From an uncultured Paracoccaceae bacterium (lineage in GTDB: Bacteria > Pseudomonadota > Alphaproteobacteria > Rhodobacterales > Rhodobacteraceae), in contig CATOSB010000002.1 in NCBI GenBank assembly GCA_951812305.1, forward strand, positions 1,240,001 to 1,304,000: a DNA stretch of 64,000 bases. Reading direction: 5' to 3'. Under the pieces are notes generated by a model. The model was not told where the DNA came from. It searched no databases and was given only the letters and a program-made list of their open reading frames with translations. A program made the translations under genes and the position numbers. This document shows positions 56,498-64,000 of the stretch, piece after piece (the stretch's first letter is position 1; each line of letters opens with the position of its first letter).

Positions 56498-57358
56498 CTA
56501 TGCGACAGCCCTTTCACGGTGGAATGTATAAATCCCCGTAGCCACGATGATCGTTGCACCCACCAGCGTCAGGTTGTCTGGCCACTCGCCAAAAACGACA
56601 AATCCAAGGAAAAGCGCCCAAAGCAGAGCTGTGTAGCGAAACGGCGCAATGACCGCGATATTACCGCCCCGCATGGCCGAAACGCTGAAGACATAGCCAC
56701 CGATGATCAATACGGCTGCGCCGAAGAGTTGATACAGTGACTCGCCCGAAACCGGCGCCCAATCGGTAAACGAAGCCGCAATTCCAAAAAATGTCGTCAC
56801 GGATATCGCATTAAAAAGCGCAATTGTGATGGTCGGGACATCCGCGCTCAATTTCCGCACGATCATATCCCGCACCGTTACAAGCAGAACGGCAATCAGC
56901 GCATAGACGGAATAGATTGTGAATCCCTCAAATCCCGGACGAACGATCAAAAGAACGCCGAAGAAGCCAACAAATATTGCCGTCCATCGTCGCCAGCCGA
57001 CCGCTTCACCCAAAAAAACCGCGCCGGCCAGCGTGATGGACAGCGGCAATACCTGCAGAATCGCCGTGGCGTTGGCGATTTCCATATTGAAGATTGCCGC
57101 CAAGAAGAAATAGGCCGAGCCAATTTCTGTCGCCGTTCGCAACGCGATCCAGCGCCATTGCGACGCTGGCAGCCGCAGCCGCAATCCACCCAGAAACTGC
57201 GCCAGCACCAACATCAGGCAACTCGTGGCGAGACCGCGCAGGAATATTGCCTGTGCCAGCGGCAGGGCATCGCTCACGGCCTTCATGAAGACGTCATTGA
57301 ACGTGAATGCCGCCATAGAGCCCATCATAAACAGCGCGCCTTTGGTGTTCGGATGCAA
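56498..57358 (-). CDS. EamA/DMT-family membrane transporter
   Basis: This 286-aa protein has ten predicted helices in two EamA halves (GALFMMGSMAAFTFNDVFMK and YALIAVLLVTVRDMIVRKLS). It is an inner-membrane exporter or permease of the drug/metabolite superfamily. The substrate is not determinable. It is on the same strand as, and upstream of, the disrupted rhamnosyltransferase gene, 61 bp apart. Confidence 0.88.
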   Translation of the reverse strand: MHPNTKGALFMMGSMAAFTFNDVFMKAVSDALPLAQAIFLRGLATSCLMLVLAQFLGGLRLRLPASQWRWIALRTATEIGSAYFFLAAIFNMEIANATAILQVLPLSITLAGAVFLGEAVGWRRWTAIFVGFFGVLLIVRPGFEGFTIYSVYALIAVLLVTVRDMIVRKLSADVPTITIALFNAISVTTFFGIAASFTDWAPVSGESLYQLFGAAVLIIGGYVFSVSAMRGGNIAVIAPFRYTALLWALFLGFVVFGEWPDNLTLVGATIIVATGIYTFHRERAVA

Positions 57359-57466
57359 AACTTAGAACTCCTTGGGGTCGATGGCTGCAAATCACAGCGG
57401 CACGGGCCTTGCAAATCTTGTTAGCGTAACGTCTGTTGCCGAAAACCGATCAACAAACCTCTCCAG

Positions 57467-58462
57467 ATGCCAGGATCAGAATCCCAAAGATTTCTTGTGT
57501 GCTCCGGTATGCGCAACGAAGGCGCGTTTATCGTGGAATGGGTGTCCTGGTATCGAATGCTGGGATTTGACGTTCTGGTCGTCACGAATGACTGCACCGA
57601 TCACTCGCAAGAGCTGTTGGATACTCTTCAAAATGCCGGTTGGCTGACGCACCAACGGCATTTTCCCCGACCGCGACAACAACCCAAACGTTCCGCCTAT
57701 AACGCGATGCGCGCACATCCTCTGATCGAAACGACAGACTGGGTGTTGGTCTGCGACGTGGACGAGTTTCTTGTGCTGCACGAGGCCGACAACATCGCCG
57801 ATTATATCGCCGGGTTCGGCCAACCGCCTTTAGGCATTGCCTTTCACTGGCGCGCTTTCGGAACCAGCGGTATCGAAAAATGGTCTGACGGCTTCGTTCA
57901 CCGCACGTTCCATCGTGCCGCGGAAACCGAAAGCCGATCGAATGCGCCCTTCAAATCCCTGTTCCGGCGCCCCTTGGATTTCGCGCAATTCAGTGATCAC
58001 TCGCCCAAGCTTTATGAAGGCCCGTGGGGCGTCGGCAATCACCAATGGGTGGACTGTAACGGGCGAAAGCTAGGCCGGTTCAAACCTGATCGCTGGCCGC
58101 AAAAGGCTACGGCGCCGGATCGCGTGCGCCATGATGCGGCACAAATGAACCACTACGTTACGCGCACAATGGAGAATTTCAACCTCAAGCGCGGCACCCC
58201 GTCGGCAAGCGCCGGAACTGACCGCTACACCGACCAGTTCTTCGAAAAATTCGACCGAAATGAGGTCGAGGACAGGTCATCGCTGAGATTTCGGGCGGCA
58301 TTTGATAAGACCTATCAAAATGCGATGGCTATTCCGGGCGTGGAACATCTGCATCAACAATGCTGCGCTGATTACGTTGTGCGTCTGGCCGCCAAGGCCG
58401 GAAATCCGCCAGAGTCTGATCCAAGGTGGCAACACCACATGGCACGGGCCGCAGCCCTATAG
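57467..58462 (+). CDS. Glycosyltransferase, family 2-like
   Basis: This 331-aa protein begins with a GT-A type core: CSGMRNEGAFIVEWVSWYRM, LVVTNDCTDHSQELLDTL, and a DVDEF metal-binding motif (VLVCDVDEFLVLHEA). The layout fits the Glyco_tranf_2_4 group found in surface polysaccharide loci. It diverges from the EamA gene. A strong terminator follows its stop. Confidence 0.85.
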   Translation: MPGSESQRFLVCSGMRNEGAFIVEWVSWYRMLGFDVLVVTNDCTDHSQELLDTLQNAGWLTHQRHFPRPRQQPKRSAYNAMRAHPLIETTDWVLVCDVDEFLVLHEADNIADYIAGFGQPPLGIAFHWRAFGTSGIEKWSDGFVHRTFHRAAETESRSNAPFKSLFRRPLDFAQFSDHSPKLYEGPWGVGNHQWVDCNGRKLGRFKPDRWPQKATAPDRVRHDAAQMNHYVTRTMENFNLKRGTPSASAGTDRYTDQFFEKFDRNEVEDRSSLRFRAAFDKTYQNAMAIPGVEHLHQQCCADYVVRLAAKAGNPPESDPRWQHHMARAAAL

Positions 58463-58477
58463 TTCCAAAAAACAAAA

Positions 58478-58496
58478 CCGCGCCCAATGGGCGCGG
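58478..58496 (+). terminator. Bidirectional terminator between glycosyltransferase and rpmG
   Basis: CCGCGCC-CAATG-GGCGCGG forms a strong stem followed on the plus strand by a T-run (CTGTTTTT) and preceded by an A-rich run. It can serve both the glycosyltransferase gene and, on the minus strand, rpmG. Confidence 0.85.
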
Positions 58497-58524
58497 CTGT
58501 TTTTCCCTTGTACGTCGCGGCAGA

Positions 58525-58692
58525 TTACTTGATCTTGCCTTCTTTGTATTCAACATGCTTGCGCGCAACGGGGTCGTATTTTTTTACGACCATTTTCTCG
58601 GTCATTGTGCGGGCGTTTTTCTTGGTCACATAAAAGTGGCCGGTGTCAGCAGTCGAATTCAACCTGATCTTGATCGTTGTAGGTTTCGCCAT
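58525..58692 (-). CDS. rpmG: 50S ribosomal protein L33
   Basis: This 55-aa protein ([20 protein letters not shown] and on to [11 protein letters not shown]) has normal length and the [20 protein letters not shown] core. It lacks the Cys pairs of the zinc-binding L33 form. It is monocistronic, with the terminator at 58478-58496 downstream. Confidence 0.96.
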   Translation of the reverse strand: MAKPTTIKIRLNSTADTGHFYVTKKNARTMTEKMVVKKYDPVARKHVEYKEGKIK

Positions 58693-58851
58693 CGTCTTGC
58701 TCCATCGCGGTGGGCGGCATCAGCCTGCCCGGAAATTCGTAAGACCCGCCTTTTACGCACCCAGCAACGCGAGTCAACCTATAACCTTTCCACACAACGA
58801 GCGTGTCACGCCGATGGGCATTCATCCGGCCGGAAATACTTTCGGGGGAGC

Positions 58852-58876
58852 GCGAGGGGGCATACAGCCCCCTCGC
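58852..58876. repeat. Stable hairpin between rpmG and rnpB
   Basis: GCGAGGGGG/CCCCCTCGC is a perfect 9-bp stem with a 7-base loop. A second palindrome, CCTGCGG/CCGCAGG, lies at 58908-58922 just beyond the rnpB 3' end and may help its termination. Nothing else is recognised in 58693-58946. Confidence 0.5.
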
Positions 58877-58946
58877 CCGCCGCGACTTGAGTAAGCAAGG
58901 CGCAAGACCTGCGGGCCGCAGGAGCCCATTTTTTTAAGTTGAATAC

Positions 58947-59330
58947 GCGCGGATGGCCTGTAAGCCGGATTTTGTCCTTGCGCGGGTCGCCCCGCGCAAT
59001 CGACGATCATTCATCTTGGACGCATGTTGCCATGTGCCCTCTAGCTGCCAACCCGGATCCCGGGCCAAAGCAGCCCGTATGGGATCCCTATTCGGCATTG
59101 CTCCCGGTGGGGCTTGCCTTTGCCAGTCCTGTTGCCAGAACCGCGGTGGGCTCTTACCCCACCGTTTCACCTTTACCCCGTTGACGGGGCAGTCTGTTCT
59201 CTGTGGCGCTTTCCGTCTGGTTTCCCAGCCCGGGCGTTACCCGGCACCGATGCTTTGTGGAGTCCGGACTTTCCTCCCAGAGTGAACGTATCTGCGTTCG
59301 CTCGAAGGCGACCGTCCAGCCATCCGCGCG
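58947..59330 (-). ncRNA. rnpB: RNase P RNA (type A)
   Basis: The minus strand carries the conserved RNase P RNA elements. Near the 5' end is GGCTGGACGGTCGCC, followed by GAGGAAAGTCCGGACTCC. Near the 3' end is ACAAAATCCGGCTTACAGGC. The terminal helix pairs CGCGCGGATGGC with GCCATCCGCGCG. It is the catalytic RNA that matures tRNA 5' ends. The exact ends are within a few bases. Confidence 0.95.
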
Positions 59331-59338
59331 TTGCCCAG

Positions 59339-60025
59339 TTAAGCATTCCGAACGATCCGGTCAACGGGGTAGCGGCGGGCAAGATCTTCCGCGCGCCGCA
59401 CATCCTCGGCTGAAAGAGGTCCCCACGCAAATGGGCGAAACCTGCGACGGAAAGCATCGAGCATCACATCGCTCGTGCAATTTCGGTATCCTAGTGCCCG
59501 CACTGCATTCTGGAACTTCAACATGTCACCATCTCCGCGTACACCGCCACTCGTGTCCGGATGAACGGCCAACCCATTACGCGCCAGTCGTACCCAGGGG
59601 AACAAAGGGCCGGGATCGATCTTTCGGCCAGGTGCCATGTCAGAATGCCCGATCACCCGTTCCGGCCGGATCGCCCAACGCCGCATGATCTCTGCCAGCA
59701 ACAGTTCCAGCGATACAAGCTGCGGTTCCGGAAATGTCTCAAAACCCGTATTCGAAAGCTCGATCCCGATTGAGCGTGAATTCACATCCGTCACTGAACC
59801 CCAGGCTCCGGCGCCCGCGTGCCAGGCGCGCATTTCCTCTTCGACCAGTTGCCAGCAATTGCCGTTGCGCCCGATCACGTAATGCGCCGAAACCTGCGCC
59901 TCTGGATTGCACAGCCACTCAACAGCGGCGCGGGCACTTCTCATCGCCGTGTAATGCAAAACCACCATATCAGGCAGCGCGCCATCGCGACGTTCTCCGA
60001 AATTCGGTGACGGTTTCCAGATCAC
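59339..60025 (-). CDS. N-acetylmuramoyl-L-alanine amidase (AmiD-like)
   Basis: This 228-aa zinc amidase is of the Amidase_2 type. The zinc ligands are suggested by MVVLHYTAM and VIGHSDMAPGRKIDPG, with SRSIGIELSN in between; the domain spans about residues 15-150. A C-terminal part resembles a peptidoglycan-binding segment (FQNAVRALGYRNC). It starts at GTG 60025 and overlaps the upstream gene stop by 4 bp. No clear signal peptide is seen, so a cytoplasmic muropeptide-recycling role is possible. Confidence 0.88.
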   Translation of the reverse strand: MIWKPSPNFGERRDGALPDMVVLHYTAMRSARAAVEWLCNPEAQVSAHYVIGRNGNCWQLVEEEMRAWHAGAGAWGSVTDVNSRSIGIELSNTGFETFPEPQLVSLELLLAEIMRRWAIRPERVIGHSDMAPGRKIDPGPLFPWVRLARNGLAVHPDTSGGVRGDGDMLKFQNAVRALGYRNCTSDVMLDAFRRRFRPFAWGPLSAEDVRRAEDLARRYPVDRIVRNA

Positions 60026-60699
60026 CCGGCGTGGATGGCGCGGAACGGTTCCGGATTCCAGTCGCAGGCAAAACCGTCGCCATCGGGATCAAGACCCAAC
60101 TTGTCCTTTTGCGGTCCACCGGCAGCCAGAAAAGCTTCTTGAGCCAGATCCGGCGCCTTGTATTTCGCGCAGTTTCGTTCATATCGCGCTTGGCTGACAA
60201 TCCCGCGGCGATAGACCTTCTGCCCAACCGGATTGCGCGTATTGATCGCATATTCAACAATATTTGGCCCCGAAGACCCTGATCGCGTCGGCACATTTGT
60301 CGGTTCAATGACCTGATAGGCATCGCGCTGCGCTTTTAGCCGTTCTGCGTCGCTCTGGATCGACTCGCGATCGGCAACAGCATCAAAGTTTTGTTCGTCC
60401 GAGATACGTGGATTGTTCAGAACGATTTCACGTTTCTCCTCGGTATCAGTGTTGTCTTCCCCATCCGAGACATTTGTCTGCGGCGGGGTGTTCACCGTTT
60501 CATTGGAGATATTGGGCGATCCGGTGGTGGGGCCATTTACGTCATTTAGTTCCGCATCCCGATTGCTGCGATAAGCATCAATGTCCTGATAGGTCGTGAA
60601 ATTCACATCTGTATCGACTGTGGCACCAGAATCCGGCACCGCCGGCGCACAGGCCGCCAAAGCAGCAACTGCACCCAGAAAAATCGGGATCAACTTCAT
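60022..60699 (-). CDS. Lipoprotein with Excalibur-like C-terminal domain
   Basis: This 225-aa protein has a lipobox signal (MKLIPIFLGAVAALAAC, Cys17), a long acidic and Asn-rich linker, and a C-terminal CAKYKAPDLAQEAFLAAGGP with DPDGDGFACDW. That pattern resembles the calcium-binding Excalibur motif. Start 60699 is preferred over 60786 because it gives the lipobox. The gene is translationally coupled to the amidase, suggesting an envelope role. Confidence 0.75.
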   Translation of the reverse strand: MKLIPIFLGAVAALAACAPAVPDSGATVDTDVNFTTYQDIDAYRSNRDAELNDVNGPTTGSPNISNETVNTPPQTNVSDGEDNTDTEEKREIVLNNPRISDEQNFDAVADRESIQSDAERLKAQRDAYQVIEPTNVPTRSGSSGPNIVEYAINTRNPVGQKVYRRGIVSQARYERNCAKYKAPDLAQEAFLAAGGPQKDKLGLDPDGDGFACDWNPEPFRAIHAG

Positions 60700-60733
60700 T
60701 ACTCTGTCCTGCCCCTTTGATTTGGGGCGGTGG

Positions 60734-62221
60734 TTACCACCATTTCGCAGGCTTTTCCACAAATCCCGCCGCGGATTCGAGCACATAGGCGTGATTCAGC
60801 AACTCCCCTTCCTCCCAGGGTCGTCCGATCAGCTGCAGCCCCAAAGGCAGGCCCTGTTTGTCCAGACCTGCGGGCACACTGATCCCCGGCAACCCGGCGA
60901 GGTTCACGGTCACCGTAAAGACGTCGTTCAAATACATCTGGATCGGATCAGCGTCGGCCATTTCACCCAGACCAAAAGCGGCAGACGGCGTCGCAGGCGT
61001 CAGGATTGCGTCGACGCCGTTGGCAAAGACGTCCTCGAAGTCCTTCTTGATCAGCGCCCGTACCTTACGCGCACGATTGTAATAAGCGTCGTAAAACCCG
61101 GCAGACAACACATACGTCCCGATCATTACCCGGCGCTGCACTTCCGCCCCGAAGCCTTCCGCGCGGGTCTTTTTATACATCTCGGTGATGCCGTCGCCTT
61201 GGGAAAGCTGGGCCCGGTGGCCGTATTTCACACCGTCATAACGCGCAAGGTTTGATGACGCCTCTGCGGGTGCAATGACGTAGTAGGCAGGCAAGGCATA
61301 TTTCGTGTGTGGCAGCGATATGTCCACGATCTCGGCGCCAGCGTCGCGCAACATCGCGGCGCCGTCCTTCCAGATCGCATCAATTTCTTCGGGCATACCG
61401 TCCATCCGGTATTCCTTTGGAATCCCGATTTTCTTGCCCTTAATATCGCCGGTTAACACGGCCTCAAAGTCCGGCACCTGAAGGTCAGCGCTGGTCGAGT
61501 CTTTCCGATCATGCCCCGCCATCGCACCCAGCATGATCGCTGCGTCGCGCACCGACTTCGTCATCGGCCCCGCCTGATCGAGACTGGACGCAAAAGCGAC
61601 GATACCCCAACGCGACACGCGGCCATAAGTTGGTTTGAGACCGGTAATCCCGACAAATGCCGCAGGTTGGCGGATCGATCCGCCCGTGTCCGTCCCGGTC
61701 GCCGCCAGACACAGATCTGCCGCCACCGCGCTGGCCGAACCCCCGGAAGAACCGCCAGGTGTAAGTTCTGCGGTGTCATTTCCACGCCGCCACGGGTTTA
61801 CGGCATTGCCGTAAACACTGGTCTCGTTGGATGACCCCATCGCGAACTCATCCATGTTCAACTTGCCCAACATGACCGAACCCGCATCAAACAGGTTCTG
61901 TGTGACGGTGGATTCATACTCCGGCTTGAATCCGTCCAGAATTTTCGACGCCGCCTGTGACGGCACGCCTTTGGTGCAGAACAAGTCCTTGATTCCAAGC
62001 GGTATACCGCACATCCCCGGCGCGTCACCGGCACTTATCGTTTTGTCAGCGGCACGCGCCCGCTCCAGCGCCAAATCGGGTGTCTTGTGAACGAAAGCGT
62101 TCAGTGCATCCGCTCCGTCAATGGCAGTCAGGCAGGCCTCTGTCAGCTCAACGCTCGAATAGTCGCCCTTGCGCAGCCCATCGCGCGCCTCAGCAATGGT
62201 CAGTTTGGTAAGATCTGCCAT
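60734..62221 (-). CDS. gatA: Glutamyl-tRNA(Gln) amidotransferase subunit A
   Basis: This 495-aa amidase releases ammonia from glutamine for GatB. It has the catalytic Lys region ([14 protein letters not shown]), the signature [15 protein letters not shown] with the two catalytic Ser, and [13 protein letters not shown]. It overlaps the gatC stop by 4 bases. gatB is not adjacent in the visible sequence. Confidence 0.96.
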   Translation of the reverse strand: MADLTKLTIAEARDGLRKGDYSSVELTEACLTAIDGADALNAFVHKTPDLALERARAADKTISAGDAPGMCGIPLGIKDLFCTKGVPSQAASKILDGFKPEYESTVTQNLFDAGSVMLGKLNMDEFAMGSSNETSVYGNAVNPWRRGNDTAELTPGGSSGGSASAVAADLCLAATGTDTGGSIRQPAAFVGITGLKPTYGRVSRWGIVAFASSLDQAGPMTKSVRDAAIMLGAMAGHDRKDSTSADLQVPDFEAVLTGDIKGKKIGIPKEYRMDGMPEEIDAIWKDGAAMLRDAGAEIVDISLPHTKYALPAYYVIAPAEASSNLARYDGVKYGHRAQLSQGDGITEMYKKTRAEGFGAEVQRRVMIGTYVLSAGFYDAYYNRARKVRALIKKDFEDVFANGVDAILTPATPSAAFGLGEMADADPIQMYLNDVFTVTVNLAGLPGISVPAGLDKQGLPLGLQLIGRPWEEGELLNHAYVLESAAGFVEKPAKWW

Positions 62222-62508
62222 CACTCAACCACCTTGGGCACCGCAAAGAACCCTTCGCGCGCGTCCGGCGCATTCTTCAGTATGCGATCCTGAATGTTAC
62301 CATCAGTCACGACATCCTCGCGCCGCTTCAATCGCATCGGTGTAACAGATGTCATCGGTTTGACACCTTCTACATCCACCTCATTCAATTGCTCAATGAA
62401 CCCAAGGATGTTGTTGAACTCCTCGGCCAATTGCGGCAACGCATCATCTTCTACCTTGATCCGCGCGAGTTTCGCGACATGGGCGGCGGTTTTCAGATCA
62501 ATCGACAT
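62221..62508 (-). CDS. gatC: Glutamyl-tRNA(Gln) amidotransferase subunit C
   Basis: This 95-aa protein stabilises GatA/GatB. It begins [20 protein letters not shown] and has [22 protein letters not shown]. Length is normal. It is the first gene of the gatCA pair. Confidence 0.96.
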   Translation of the reverse strand: MSIDLKTAAHVAKLARIKVEDDALPQLAEEFNNILGFIEQLNEVDVEGVKPMTSVTPMRLKRREDVVTDGNIQDRILKNAPDAREGFFAVPKVVE

Positions 62509-62639
62509 ATTCGATCCTCTCAGGCGATCAGCGGTGCTTTAGCGTCACCGCGCTAATGCTGCAAGCGTCGTGGACCGCGCATGGGATGACAGCGCCGATT
62601 GACCTGCTATCCTGTCGGCAATTCTAGGGAGGTACTCGC

Positions 62640-63332
62640 ATGAAAATCATCTGGCTTGGCCACGGCTCATTCCGTTTCGAGATTGGCGATCAGGTTATCC
62701 TGCTTGACCCCTGGTTGACCGGAAACCCGGTGCTGCCGGAAGATCAGCATGAGGCGGCAACCGCGGGTGCCACACATCTGTTGCTGACCCATGTGCATTT
62801 TGACCATGTGGCCGACATGTTGCCGCTGGCGAAAAAGCACAACATCCCGGTGATCGGTCAGTACGACCTGTTGAAATACTGGGAGGAAAAAGAAGGCGTT
62901 GCCGTCATCGGGTTCAACAAGGGCGGCACGGTCATGGCTGGAGATGTTGCGATTTCCATGGTTCCAGCCTCCCATTCTTCGACCTTCACGGCAGATGATG
63001 GCCCGCGCACCGGTGGCAGCGAGGTTGGCTATATGATCATGGCGGAAGGCCACACGATCTATGTCTCCGGCGACACCGCGATCATGGCCGACATGGAATG
63101 GATGGGCGAATACTTCAAACCCGACATCGGGATCTTAAGCGCGGGCGGACATTTCACGATGGACATGAAGCAAACCGCCTACGCCGCGAAGAAATACTTT
63201 GATTTCAAGACGGTAATCCCGTGCCATTACAAGACCTTTCCGATCCTCGAACAATCCGCCGATGATCTTTTCGCGGGTCTACCAGGTGTGGATGTGATCG
63301 AGCCGGAGGTGATGAAGGCGATCGAATTTTAA
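62640..63332 (+). CDS. MBL-fold metal-dependent hydrolase (UPF0173-like)
   Basis: This 230-aa protein has the metallo-beta-lactamase metal motif THVHFDHVAD (H51, H53, D55, H56), ASHSSTF, and YVSGDTAIMADMEWM. It resembles the UlaG-like/UPF0173 group, whose substrate is unknown. A GGGAGG ribosome-binding site precedes ATG 62640. It diverges from gatC. Confidence 0.88.
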   Translation: MKIIWLGHGSFRFEIGDQVILLDPWLTGNPVLPEDQHEAATAGATHLLLTHVHFDHVADMLPLAKKHNIPVIGQYDLLKYWEEKEGVAVIGFNKGGTVMAGDVAISMVPASHSSTFTADDGPRTGGSEVGYMIMAEGHTIYVSGDTAIMADMEWMGEYFKPDIGILSAGGHFTMDMKQTAYAAKKYFDFKTVIPCHYKTFPILEQSADDLFAGLPGVDVIEPEVMKAIEF

Positions 63333-63526
63333 TCGAATCGCTTTGCCAATCCAAACATTGGCGAAAGGCGCGCCCGGCTCACAACCCAAAAGAGAGTGAC
63401 CCGGCATTCCGACCAGAATAGGCGCAATTTCGGCGCTGCCCCGGGCAGATGATCTTTTTTAATGGACAGCAGAGCAAGCCATCCGCCATGCTCCAGCGAT
63501 CAGGAAAAGGCTTTTTTGGGGGTGCC
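63333..63526. other. Intergenic region before IS4 copy 4
   Basis: No gene is recognised in these bases. Short minus-strand open frames exist but show no familiar motif. A CCCCGGG-rich stretch near 63440 may form a weak hairpin. Confidence 0.4.
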
Positions 63527-64000
63527 CTTACCACCCTTCAATTTAGCCAGACATCCCAGAGCTTGGGGATTTTGGCATAACCTGCGAGGCATCGTCGGAT
63601 AGCACGAAGGCCTGTCTTGAAGAGAGAGCATAAGGACCTTCGGGCTTTTCGAATCCCCTTTTTTCGCCGCGTATTGCGACGTGGTGCTCTTCGTTTGCTC
63701 CGGTTGAAACAGCCCAGTACATGGCGATTGCCAGCACCAAAATGAGGCGGGCCAATCGATCCGGCTTTTTGATCTGGCTTTGAGTAATTTCAAAGCCCCG
63801 GGTTTTGAAGTCGGAGAACATGGCTTCAATTCCCCAACGCATTCCATAATCGAGCACCTTGTACTCGGACGGTGCTGCATTCATGGCAATAATCCAAGGC
63901 TCTTTGTGCCCCTCTTCGTGAAGCACTCCAATGTTGCTAAAGACGCCCGTTCCGTAAAGCTCAGCGTTTACAAGCCCTTCGGGCATCAGTTGGGCAATTT
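63527..64000 (-). mobile_element. IS4-family element, copy 4 (cut by window end)
   Basis: It begins with CTTACCACCCTTCAA and follows copy 1 base for base over the visible part. 474 of 1190 bp are inside the window. Confidence 0.93.
63543..64000 (-). CDS. IS4-family transposase (3' part; 5' end outside window)
   Basis: The C-terminal 152 or so codons are visible, including the Y-R-E-K signature (YGMRWGIEAMFSDFK) and the end VMPKSPSSGMSG. The gene continues past base 64000. Confidence 0.92.
   Translation of the reverse strand, partial: IAQLMPEGLVNAELYGTGVFSNIGVLHEEGHKEPWIIAMNAAPSEYKVLDYGMRWGIEAMFSDFKTRGFEITQSQIKKPDRLARLILVLAIAMYWAVSTGANEEHHVAIRGEKRGFEKPEGPYALSSRQAFVLSDDASQVMPKSPSSGMSG

Noticed and set aside
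58953..59285. Plus-strand open frames of 81-161 codons over rnpB
   Set aside because: They overlap a clear RNase P RNA on the minus strand and are chance frames.
1..64000. CRISPR arrays
   Set aside because: No regularly spaced direct repeats were seen. The repeated segments are IS copies or hairpins.
1..64000. tRNA genes or rRNA
   Set aside because: No cloverleaf with a T-loop GGTTCGAATCC-type motif or rRNA core sequence was noticed in the intergenic regions.

Overview
The window looks like a chromosomal segment of an alphaproteobacterium, most likely Rhodobacterales (Roseobacter-like). The basis is protein character (a UvrB tail, GatCA, DnaX/YbaB, ribosomal protein L33, a TRAP transporter, PxpABC), type-A RNase P RNA, and fairly high GC. 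No species is claimed. The striking property is insertion-sequence (IS) load. Five IS66-family copies, four IS4-family copies (one cut by the window end), two full IS982-family copies plus a partial one, two IS630-family elements and an IS200-like element occupy roughly 28% of the 64 kb. Most have perfect target-site duplications (TSDs), and removing them on paper restores reading frames, so many insertions are recent.

Layout. 1-0.64 kb: 3' end of uvrB. 0.7-5.9 kb: one unrecognised 294-codon gene split by IS66, an IS982-family element with a passenger gene, and IS4. 5.9-8.9 kb: structured intergenic repeats, two universal-stress-protein genes each behind an FNR-type box, small hypothetical genes and a truncated gene. 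8.9-21.5 kb: minus-strand remnant of an extracellular contractile injection system (eCIS) locus. It has a DUF4157 eCIS-core protein, a lipoprotein, a large baseplate protein split by IS66, a fibre-like protein split by IS630, and a second baseplate protein whose C-terminus is replaced by IS982 sequence. Sheath, tube, spike and ATPase genes are not in the window. 21.5-23.6 kb: IS200-like and IS630 elements between inverted copies of a short sequence. 23.6-35.3 kb: ankyrin protein, dnaX with small neighbours, ybaB, a sulfatase split by IS66, mtnA, an Asp/Glu-racemase-family gene and an exported protein. 35.3-39.7 kb: IS66 carrying a second IS66 and an IS4, all lying between two genes that were probably one operon.

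39.7-52.9 kb: a von Willebrand A protein, then a GntR regulator diverging from a long plus-strand catabolic cluster. That cluster holds a ThDP enzyme, an enolase-superfamily enzyme, a DadA-like oxidase, TRAP transporter P/Q/M, a BASS-like carrier and 5-oxoprolinase PxpBCA. It plausibly takes up an imino acid, D-amino acid or 5-oxoproline-like compound and feeds glutamate metabolism. A CTGTATACAG palindrome between regulator and cluster is a candidate operator. 52.9-56.4 kb: a rhamnosyltransferase-like gene split by IS4 and the IS982-family element. 56.5-63.5 kb: EamA transporter, glycosyltransferase, rpmG, rnpB, amidase, lipoprotein, gatA/gatC and an MBL-fold hydrolase. The window ends inside a fourth IS4 copy.

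Two things stand out beyond routine annotation: the fragmented eCIS locus, and an IS982-family element enlarged to 1521 bp by a conserved 146-codon passenger gene.
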